Assembly: GCA_003427395.1 (NCBI GenBank)
Contig: BFEA01000068.1
Coordinates: forward strand, 750,817-778,282
Source of the DNA: Chara braunii
Lineage: Eukaryota > Streptophyta > Charophyceae > Charales > Characeae
Length of the DNA stretch: 27,466 nt
Direction: 5' to 3'
Of the stretch, positions 20,371 to 27,466 are shown piece by piece. The number at the start of each line of letters is the position of its first letter. Within the stretch, counting starts at the first letter, position 1. The position numbers and the translations under genes were made by a program. Below the pieces are notes generated by a model, which saw nothing but the letters and a program-made list of their open reading frames with translations, did not search any database and was not told the origin of the DNA.

Positions 20371-20661
20371 AGTGAATACGAAGGGTTCAAGGGGATAAGA
20401 AGCCTCGTTTTGCCGATATATACTTCATCTGAAATTTGGGGGGGAGGGGAGCGAAGGAGGACGTAGACTTTGGAGGCGGGGGAGGGGGAGGAAGGAGGGA
20501 ATTGTGGAGGGAGGTAGCCATCAACCAAATTTCACGAGAGCGTCGAGAGGCTAAGGAAGAAGATGAGAGAGAGAGTTCTTTCAAGGTGATCCTGGCTATC
20601 GGAACAGCTACAAAGTGATGAGCTGAATCGCGACAGCTGTGGCCTTAACCGCATTGTATTT

Positions 20662-20739
<78 letters not shown>

Positions 20740-20853
20740 AGGGGAAGAGAGAGAGTGTTCTGAACGGAGGTTGGTAGAATTGTGAGTGACGGCTGACGCA
20801 GCTTTCTGAAACGTCGCAACCACTCCACTGTGTTGTGGAATCCAATCTAGGAC
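20371..20853. repeat. GT/GA microsatellite in otherwise unassigned sequence
   Basis: A (GT)n-(GA)n run occupies about 20662-20738. The purine-rich stretch at 20430-20510 (G/A) yields Gly/Glu-rich or Ser/Pro-rich frames that are not credible genes. It could be intron or 5' leader if the 20088 TATA serves the lectin gene. Confidence 0.75.
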
Positions 20854-21469
20854 CACGTGGGCAAGAATTGGATAAAACGCCAGCCTGGGGGCAGTCGAGG
20901 TCACGTGGGCGAGGATTGGCTAAGACTGCAGCTCCATTTGCGCGACGAGGCCGGGGATTTTCGAACACGCCAGTGCCACGTGTCATGCGATTCAGGAAAA
21001 TCTCACGCGAGACGAGGAGTTGTCCGGCCAGGCAGTTTAATGAGCTCTCCCACTCTGAGAAGGAAAAAGGCTGACCAGGGTTGATGAAAGCCTCTGACGC
21101 AGAATAATTAAGCTTTTTGTGGATAAGGTCTTGTGGAATAAGGTGTTGCGCCTACTGATGTCCAAAAATAGCGCTCATCGTGCGTGCCAGCGAATCGTCG
21201 TGATCACTAAATCACATTTTAAAACGTTGTTGAGCAGGTTGACTGACTTCGAACAAGCCCTTCATCGTCCCTTTGCTTGCTTGTGAATCTTTTGTGATTG
21301 CATGCAAAACGCAAGCTCCAGGCTATTTCCCAATTTCCAAGCTGTGGCGATCCACGTGGCAACAAGTCAGCTAGCTTGTTCTAGCATTTCTCATCATCGC
21401 TGTGTGGGAGGAGTGAACCCGAACGTGATCGTCGTCCCGTCGACGAGAGCTGAAGCTGAAGTTCACGTG
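20854..21469 (+). promoter_or_regulatory. cluster of five CACGTG boxes with ATTGG
   Basis: CACGTG (the G-box core bound by plant bZIP/bHLH factors) occurs at 20854, 20902, 20977, 21353 and 21464. The first two belong to a direct repeat, CACGTGGGCRAGRATTGG, 48 bases apart, so each has an inverted CCAAT box. The cluster lies 630-1245 bases before the lectin start codon. CACGTG also occurs singly elsewhere in the window, so the density, not the presence, is notable. Confidence 0.35.
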
Positions 21470-21599
21470 GAGGGATGTGATTCATCGTTCGGTCGGCACT
21501 GTGCAAGGCCACTCTTTCGAACGGTTGTTCTCCCGATCCCGACCTGGATACACGTCAGCTTGGTTTGCACGACTACTACGCGTCATTACTGTGTGCGTG

Positions 21600-21960
21600 A
21601 CGAGGACGTCCGTCGGGACAGTACTTGTCGTGGACGTCGGGACTGTGCTTGACGAGGACGTCGGGACTGTGTTTGACGTGGACGTCGGGACTGTGGTTGA
21701 GGTGGACGTCGTGACTGACTTGAGAGGGACGTTGGGACTGTACGTGTCAGGGCAGGCTTAACGTGGACGTCGGGACTGTCCGTGACGTGGACCTCGGGAC
21801 TGTGCTTGACGTGAACGTGGGGACTGGTTGAGGTGGACGTCGTGACTGACTTGAGGTGGACGTCGGGACTGTACTCGTCAGGGGAGGCTTGACGTGGACG
21901 TCGGGACTGTGCGTGACGTGGACGTCGGGACTGTACGTGACGTGGACGTCGTTATTGTAC
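21600..21960. repeat. 24-bp minisatellite (GACGTGGACGTCGGGACTGT..) with 131-bp higher-order copy
   Basis: The unit GACGTGGACGTCGGGACTGT plus four variable bases repeats about 13 times with substitutions. A larger block starting GGTTGAGGTGGACGTCGTGA at 21695 recurs at 21826, a 131-base step. Because 24 is a multiple of three, every frame is an eight-residue repeat (for example DVDVGTVR) and no stop arises. This inflates the upstream reach of the lectin frame. Confidence 0.88.
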
Positions 21961-22097
21961 GACATATAGAGGGCATAATCAGTGACGAGGGAGGTATGAG
22001 GAGGAGAGGGAGAGGAATGTGTGGTGGGAGTTCTGCCAATCAGGGTGTGCATACTGTAGCGCATACCGGAGTGCATACCGCACCGCATACAGTAACC

Positions 22098-23771
22098 ATG
22101 TCGTCTTCTCCGTCGTCATCAAGCTCTGGCGATGGCGATCGAGAGGCAGGTTGCCGTGCGGTGTCCCTGGACCGTCGGGCAGGGAGGAAGAGTTTCAAGA
22201 TGGACAATCTCACAGCACTCTTGAAGAGTAATATTGCTCGTTGCCGAAAGCTGGACTCGATCCGTGTACCTGTCCCGCTTCCTTGTGCTGTGTTCGTCAT
22301 GGCAGCGGTTTTTGTTTTAGCTATCCTGACCACGGCCGACGCGTGGGCGCTGAAGCCATACCTTATTCCCTCAAATGGGTTCAGTGGACCGGGAAAGGTA
22401 GTAAGAAGAAGGGATCTGGCGTTTTCGGACTCTCCAGGGAGCCAGAGTGCAGACTGCAATTCCTCCTCTTCGTGTTCTTGGTCTTCGCCTTCGTCTTCCT
22501 CTCCGCCATCGCCAGCGATGTCAGCACTGTCTTCTTCTTCTTCTTCTTCTTCTCCGGGTAAAGAAGACGACGGGGCCATTAGCGAACGTGGGATGGTGAA
22601 CCGTAGCTCCGGAAGGGGCGGGAAGACAATTAGCTCGAGGATTGGCGAGATGAATTCTACTCTCCGTTTCTCTTCCTCCCCTGAAGGGAAGAATGTTCCT
22701 CTCCCTCCGTCCTCGTCCGCTTCTCCCCTCTCTTCTCTCTCTTCTCCCTCCTCTCCCTCCCCTTCGCCGTCATCTGATCGCCAGCCGGTAGGGCACATAG
22801 CGATCACAGGGAAACTGCTGCAAAACAGGTTGTCCGGTCTGTGCATCCAGCCGTCTAGGCTGGAATCTTTTCCAGAGAAGGATAAGGCTTTACCCCCACG
22901 TCAGCGACGATTCAAGAAAATCATGAACGCCAACGCAGTAGGGCTGCTTGAGCAAGTCCCGTGTGACGGAGATGACGCGCAGCTATGGTCGTCCGCCTAC
23001 AAGACTGGTCCGATCTGCGCGCAATCGCGTGGTGGAGTTTGCATCGCCGCCGTTGCGCTGAACGATGAGAAGAAGAAGATGAAGAAGAAGATAAAGAACA
23101 TGATGAAGAAGAAGAAGACAGCTGCATCGGGTCACCGCCATAACATTGGACGCCATAGCCAAGCTTATGGACCCGCCATGGCTGCGGAGAATCTTCTTCC
23201 TTTGTTGGTACCCGGTTGTAATGATGCCAAGAACTGTTTATCGGATCAGGATGGGGAGGATGCGGAGAAGAAGAGGATGATCGGTGGGGATGGGAAAGGA
23301 CAAGGGCAAGAAAGAAGAGAGGGTGAAGAAGGTAGAAGGACGAAGACGGCGATGGTGGCTGGTCCCCCCTCGTCCAACCAGCGATGGTGCCATGTGCTCA
23401 CTTCCGACTACTACGGCGATGGTGGGTGGTTGTACCTGGAGGTCGACGCGGAGGGTGAGGACGAAGAGAGAACCGCAAGGACAGGAGGAGGAGGAGGAGG
23501 AGGAGGATCTAGCCATGGCCTCGAGAGGCAGGAAGAGCAAGAGGCTAACAAGATTCGTCGTCGTCTCTGCTTGGGAAGCCAGCGCATCGCAGATGGGACT
23601 TGGGAAACGGTTTTGTCGTCTTGTGATCCGGAGGACGACATTGTTGCAGCCGAGATTCCCCAAAAGGAAAGGGACGACCTCAGCGTTAAAGCCCGGAACG
23701 ATTATTCAACGCCATCAGCCAGCAGGGATGCAGTGATGTGGAGGTACCTGATGCGGCTACCGAAGCAGTGA
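22098..23771 (+). CDS. membrane-anchored or secreted ricin-B-type beta-trefoil lectin-like protein
   Basis: The protein has 557 residues. I chose ATG 22098 (context AACCATGT, A at -3) because the frame further up is only minisatellite. ATG 22200 (residue 35) is an alternative. Residues 56-84 (VPLPCAVFVMAAVFVLAILT) form one hydrophobic helix, either signal anchor or late signal peptide. Residues 110-230 are Ser/Pro-rich. Residues about 233-553 show the three-lobe R-type lectin pattern: SGLCIQ (Cys249), C289, QLW 295-297; GVCIAA (C315), VPGC (C374), QRW 428-430; RLCLG (C491), LSSC (C509), MW 547-548. Such folds usually bind sugars. Lys-rich (323-340), Glu/Gly-rich (383-415) and Gly-rich (462-470) inserts interrupt lobes 2 and 3, and the canonical Gln of the third QxW is absent. 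There is no enzymatic toxin chain. It appears intronless over this span. Confidence 0.62.
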   Translation: MSSSPSSSSSGDGDREAGCRAVSLDRRAGRKSFKMDNLTALLKSNIARCRKLDSIRVPVPLPCAVFVMAAVFVLAILTTADAWALKPYLIPSNGFSGPGKVVRRRDLAFSDSPGSQSADCNSSSSCSWSSPSSSSPPSPAMSALSSSSSSSSPGKEDDGAISERGMVNRSSGRGGKTISSRIGEMNSTLRFSSSPEGKNVPLPPSSSASPLSSLSSPSSPSPSPSSDRQPVGHIAITGKLLQNRLSGLCIQPSRLESFPEKDKALPPRQRRFKKIMNANAVGLLEQVPCDGDDAQLWSSAYKTGPICAQSRGGVCIAAVALNDEKKKMKKKIKNMMKKKKTAASGHRHNIGRHSQAYGPAMAAENLLPLLVPGCNDAKNCLSDQDGEDAEKKRMIGGDGKGQGQERREGEEGRRTKTAMVAGPPSSNQRWCHVLTSDYYGDGGWLYLEVDAEGEDEERTARTGGGGGGGGSSHGLERQEEQEANKIRRRLCLGSQRIADGTWETVLSSCDPEDDIVAAEIPQKERDDLSVKARNDYSTPSASRDAVMWRYLMRLPKQ

Positions 23772-24274
23772 CGTCAACGAGAAAGCACGGGGATGGTGGC
23801 TATGGAGGAGGGAAGCCTAAGAGTGAAACATCGGCGCCCAGCGAGGACTGATGACGTCAACGGAAAAGCACGGAAGCTTTGGCGAATTGAAGTCAGGATC
23901 AATCACGGAAGGTGCAAAGGAACAGCGATGGTGGAAATAGGGGGGCGCGGAGGGGAGAAAGGGGGTGATTATTAGAGGGGGGGTAGGGGGGGGGAACTAT
24001 CAGTGATGGCAGAGTGAAAGCACGGAACCCAACGATGGCCAGTGAGCTCAGATTTTTTCTCTTAATAAACGTATTATTATTATAATATAAGAGGCAGCCT
24101 GTTACCAATACGGACGATGGCGAGTTAAAGGGACAAAAAAAGAATAAGAAACGAAAACGTGGAGGAGAGGACGGGATGCGGGAGTGTGAAGTATCCGGTA
24201 AGAGTTCCGAATAAGGATGATGGCTACCTAAGTAGTGACGTCAACGAGAAAGCACGGGGATACGTGGCTATGGC
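23756..24274. repeat. direct repeats overlapping the end of the lectin gene
   Basis: GCTACCGAAGCAGTGACGTC with the following GAGAAAGCACGGGGAT..GTGGCTATGG (23755-23804) recurs at 24224-24274 with few changes. Partial copies (TGACGTCAACG.AAAGCACGG at 23850, GAAAGCACGGAA at 24016) lie between. The first copy spans the stop codon, so the last four codons and the 3' UTR are repeat-derived. Confidence 0.7.
24064..24069 (+). terminator. candidate poly(A) signal AATAAA
   Basis: AATAAA lies 293 bases after the lectin stop codon, followed by an AT-rich stretch (TATTATTATTATAATATAAG). It is the first canonical signal downstream and would give a 3' UTR of about 320 bases. Confidence 0.45.
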
Positions 24275-24324
24275 GGACACAGGCGCTGTCTTCTGGTGAG
24301 AGAACTTAATGCACCCTCGCTATG

Positions 24325-24444
24325 GGCCTCGGTGCACTACTCGGCGAATGTACAATATTGGAATGAATCTTCCGCTAGAACATGTGAAGATTCACCGCCA
24401 TATTTTTTGTCTTTCTTGCATGTGGTCAGTAGTGGAGCGAGGCC
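24325..24444. mobile_element. 120-bp MITE-like element, copy 1
   Basis: GGCCTCG..CACTACT..ATGT (24325-24350) is inverted at 24419-24444 (ATGT..AGTAGTG..CGAGGCC). The interior CTTCCGCTAGAACATG matches 26621-26737, so the two are copies of one family. It is too short to code. Confidence 0.72.
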
Positions 24445-24982
24445 TTATGACTGGATCGACGTCAGTGTCTGTTGGGCACATTGGGAGGGGTGTAGAAAGG
24501 GGTTGCGTTGTATTCGCAGGAGGAAAGAAGGTGGTAGAGGGTGCAGTGGAAGGAGGGGGCAACCGAAGAAGAAGACCCGGACCGACGGCAGACTTCTGTG
24601 ACTTGTTTGTCGGCTGCAGATGGCGGTAATTGCGTTCAGAAGCATGCAGGGGACCTCTTGATGAATATGGTGTCAATCTCCGTCCAGATACGTGGTAACT
24701 ACGGTCCGAAACAGCCAGAGATCTTTGGATGAATGTGCTCTGAATCATTTAGGATCGTCAGAGGAGGGCCGGGAGGTGACGCTGTCAGTTGTGGCGCTTG
24801 AGTTCTTTCCCCTCACACGTCTACCGTTCTGCTCCTGCCTTTGGTTTTCCCTTCCCCCCCCCCCCCCCAAGGCACAGACACTCGTCGAGTCCGCAATTTT
24901 TATTATTTTTATTTTTTACCGAGCTCGCAATTTCGGAGCCACGTGGCAAGGAAGCTAACGGTCAATTTAACTTCAACCGGCG
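24445..24982. other. no recognised gene
   Basis: The stretch is mixed sequence with a C run near 24855-24868 and AT-rich DNA at 24897-24915. Open frames on both strands lack domains. Part of 24460-24640 is purine-rich and gives overlapping frames of similar length, so none is preferred. Confidence 0.5.
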
Positions 24983-26440
24983 TACTTACGGGACGCTGTC
25001 GACGGATAACGTTGGTTATCTTGACATGGACATGGATATCCATATACTTTTTTAGACTACCAGTGCATAGAAGGGGGTCCTAGCATCGTAGTCGTTGCTA
25101 AAAATAGCTTACTGTTATTTCGTAATTAACGTAGTTGCGGTCCTTTTGCGGATTACCACGAACGGATAACGTGGGTTATATGATATGAATATCCAAATTA
25201 CTGCTACTGCTAGTCGATGAAAGGCGTTGCGCGGCTGCTGCTAAAAATAGAGGAGTATCGTCACTTAGCAACATTTTACTTCTGGTCCTTTCCCGATTAC
25301 CACGAATGGATAACGTCCGTGCGTGCGTGCGTGCGTTCTCTTGACATGTATAGTGGATAAAAAGGGGTTACGCACTTGTACGCAGTTGTTGCTAAAAATA
25401 GCGACGAACGGCACTTCGCAACTAACGTACTTCCGATCCTCTCCTGATTACCACGAACGGATAACGTGGGTTATCCTTAAATGTGAATCCATATTACTGC
25501 TACTAGTCTGCTAGTGGATGGAAGGGGCCACGGTTTGGGGGGGGAAAAAAAAAAAAAAAAAAACCGTACGAGTACCCGGCTGTTGCTAAAAATAGCGAAC
25601 CGTCATTTCGCAACCAACCTGCTTGCGCGGTCCTTTCCTGATTACCACGTATGGATAACGTTGGTTATCTTGACATCTATACCCAAATTACTGCTACAAC
25701 TATCTTCACCCGAATAGAACGCCCGCCGGTCATTTTACCTGTATTTGGGGAAACTTTCAGACCAGATGCGGCGATAATGACAGGGTAGTCTGCTTGTGGA
25801 TGAAAGGGGTTAGGCACGGATACCCGGTTGTTGTTGTTGCTAAGAATAGCGAACTGTCACTTCGCAACCAACGTACTTGTGGCTCTTTCCTGATTACCAC
25901 GACGAACGGATAACGTGGGTTATCTTTATTGTGTATGTATATCCAAATTACTGCCGAATGATAAAAGATTTGAGAAAAGAATATAGCGGCGTAGTTAATA
26001 AAAATAAAAAAATAAAAAAATGCGGTTACACGGTTATACTTTTTTGTTAGTAAAACTAGAGAACCGTCACTTGGCAACCAACGCACTTCCGGGGGTAAGA
26101 CGATAATACTCACTATGACTTTTTGGACTGAAAACTTCTGGACGTAATTACCGTCAGATGCATCCTAGTCGTCGTAGAATAATACTAGAATTCGGGTCAG
26201 ATATATTTAAAAACGTGGTATTAGTATGCTCAAAGTCCCACTCGAGGGGTTTAGTTTTCCCTTACGAGTTCTATTCAACGTGGTTCCCAGTACTATTCAG
26301 CGTGGTCCCCACCATGCGGCCAGGAGATGTTCAGATTGGATGAAATCAAGGGGTGCGTACTCGGAATTAATTACTTAAAAGCCCCTCTAGTGGAGTTAAG
26401 TACCCCGGTCCGGTTTCCCACCAACGGATGACGTGGGTCC
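24983..26440. repeat. satellite-like array of about 150-bp monomers with a GATAAC hairpin
   Basis: GGATAACGTKGGTTATC or variants occur near 25004, 25164, 25308, 25459, 25653, 25918 and 26426. GTTGCTAAAAATAGCG-type blocks occur near 25097, 25240, 25391, 25585, 25839, 26046 and 26581. Other shared phrases are GATTACCACGAACGG, CCAAATTACTGCTAC and CACTTCGCAACCAACGTACT. Spacing is 144-194 in the better part and longer where insertions such as the G/A run at 25538-25562 occur. GATAAC-GTTG-GTTATC is a 6-bp perfect hairpin in most monomers. Confidence 0.75.
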
Positions 26441-26621
26441 TCTTTCTTGCCATTCCCGGGTTGTATATCTTTGGTATTTGTGGACAAATGCAGTCCCGCA
26501 GTCGTGATGAAAGGGGTTAACGTCGTTACCTGGAGTCGGTCCGGGTTTGACTTCGTTATCTCGACTCGGTTAATCTCGTTGCTAAAAAAAGCGTACCGCC
26601 GGTCTACAGGAATAACGGCAC

Positions 26622-26732
26622 CGCCACACTACTCTCGAAATGTACAAAATGAGCATTAACTTCCCGCTAGAACATGGCCAGATGCACTCACCACACTTTT
26701 TATTTTTTTCACATTTCGAGAGTGGTGTGGCG
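26622..26732. mobile_element. 111-bp MITE-like element, copy 2
   Basis: The left end CGCCACACTACTCTCGAAAT (from 26622) is inverted at the right end, ATTTCGAGAGTGGTGTGGCG (to 26732), with one mismatch over 22 bases. The interior CTTCCCGCTAGAACATG matches copy 1. The outer sequence GTGGTGTGGCGAGG also ends the palindromic cluster at 19238. It sits at the degenerate edge of the satellite-like array. Confidence 0.8.
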
Positions 26733-27367
26733 AGGGCCTGAGACGGGTGTATCTCCACTTGGATGTCCAAATAACTTAGATAAAGGGCTCTTTTGCTTAT
26801 CGTGTTTTGTGTTTTATTTTTTTCCCCCAAGGGCCTTATCGGTTATCGTTTTTTGTGTTTTTTCCCCCCCCCCTATAGAAATTGATATCGTGACATTTTA
26901 TTGTGATAATACGGTGATATTGTATTTTTTTATACAAGGAATTTTAGATCAGAAAGTAGTAGTTTGTTTCCAAATGATTGAACTGTCGCTCCTGAAATTT
27001 TGGGTAGGTATGGGGACTGGTGAAATTTTGTGATTGTCAGTTTTTCTTTTTACGAGACTTAGTCATTAGGATTTTAGTATTTTACCGTATGTTTTGTCAC
27101 AATTATTTTTGATATAATTGCTGAGTTCTGTCACCATTGCGATCGTCATTATCGCTTTGCCAGGATTATTTTCCTTGCGGTTATGACTTTTGTCATTATT
27201 GCTTTTCTTATATTATGACTTAAAATCTGTTGTTAGTGTTCTGTGTAGGTATGTCTGAACAGTTTCGAGTAGGCTGAAGGGATGAATTGGATTTGTCATG
27301 TAGTGGATGTGCTTTGGTCCTTTGGACCTTCGGCTTCGTGTGAAGTGTCTCCCCTTTCTCCCCCCCN

Positions 27368-27413
<46 letters not shown>

Positions 27414-27466
27414 AATTGACTATGCACACTCGATATTGATTGTTGACGATAGTGTATGTGCCTTGG
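26733..27466. other. no recognised gene; short duplications and CT microsatellite
   Basis: TATCG.GTTTTGTGTTTT..TTTCCCCC occurs twice between 26798 and 26875. A (CT)n run occupies about 27369-27411 next to an ambiguous base at 27367. The rest is AT-rich with TCATTATYGCTTT-type phrases repeated around 27145 and 27190. Nothing codes recognisably. Confidence 0.6.

Noticed and set aside
20532-20904. Minus-strand frames with long Ser-Leu runs
   Set aside because: They are translation of the GA microsatellite.
21600-21960. CRISPR-like array of 24-bp repeats
   Set aside because: The units are contiguous and diverged with no unique spacers. It is a minisatellite in a eukaryotic context.
21894-22097. 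Upstream extension of the lectin frame to a GTG
   Set aside because: A GTG start is unlikely in a eukaryotic nuclear gene, and the added residues are only the minisatellite. ATG 22098 has a better context.
22040-22846. 268-codon minus-strand frame opposite the lectin gene
   Set aside because: It is a shadow of the Ser/Pro-rich codons (Glu/Gly/Asp-rich on the reverse) with no independent motif.
26582-26830. 82-codon minus-strand frame over the second small element
   Set aside because: It lies across the inverted-repeat element and the satellite edge and has no protein-like features.

Overview
The window looks like repeat-rich nuclear DNA from a eukaryote, most likely a green-lineage alga. 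A streptophyte alga such as Chara would fit, but that assignment is a guess. There are no operons, Shine-Dalgarno sites or dense genes. Instead there are long poly-T/poly-A runs, microsatellites, tRNA-derived SINE heads, small inverted-repeat elements, satellite-like tandem arrays and one large decayed retroelement. Most long open frames on either strand are low-complexity or antisense artefacts.

Layout. Positions 1-6600 hold simple repeats, a 380-bp polypyrimidine tract, a fold-back palindrome (1931-2037), three tRNA-like promoter modules (about 1380, 4790-4845 and 4970-5035) and much unassigned sequence. Positions 6604-18295 are best read as one degraded tyrosine-recombinase retrotransposon of the DIRS/PAT/kangaroo type. 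Gag and reverse transcriptase-RNase H lie on the minus strand, the tyrosine recombinase lies on the plus strand facing them, and the ends form a split direct repeat: A1 at 17828-18295, then B, A2 (6735-7195) and B2 (6604-6715). It was later interrupted by a 749-bp inverted-repeat DNA element (12155-12903) and by poly-T-bearing repeat units (about 12950-16200).

Positions 18571-19248 are a cluster of palindromic modules built on CTCTTGA/TCAAGAG, including a perfect 166-bp tandem duplication. Positions 19640-20110 hold a 126-bp tandem repeat with paired E2F-like sites and a TTTGACCGGTCAAA palindrome, followed by a good TATA box. That array, a run of five CACGTG boxes and a 24-bp minisatellite lie upstream of the only convincing intact gene.

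That gene (22098-23771, plus strand) encodes a 557-residue protein with an N-terminal signal anchor or signal peptide, a Ser/Pro linker and a ricin-B-type beta-trefoil. The trefoil's three lobes are each interrupted by low-complexity inserts. No toxin catalytic chain is present. Downstream are a poly(A) signal, two copies of a roughly 115-120-bp inverted-repeat element (24325-24444 and 26622-26732) and a satellite-like array of about 150-bp monomers (24983-26440), each carrying a GATAAC-GTTATC hairpin. No rRNA, functional tRNA, CRISPR array or organellar gene was seen.
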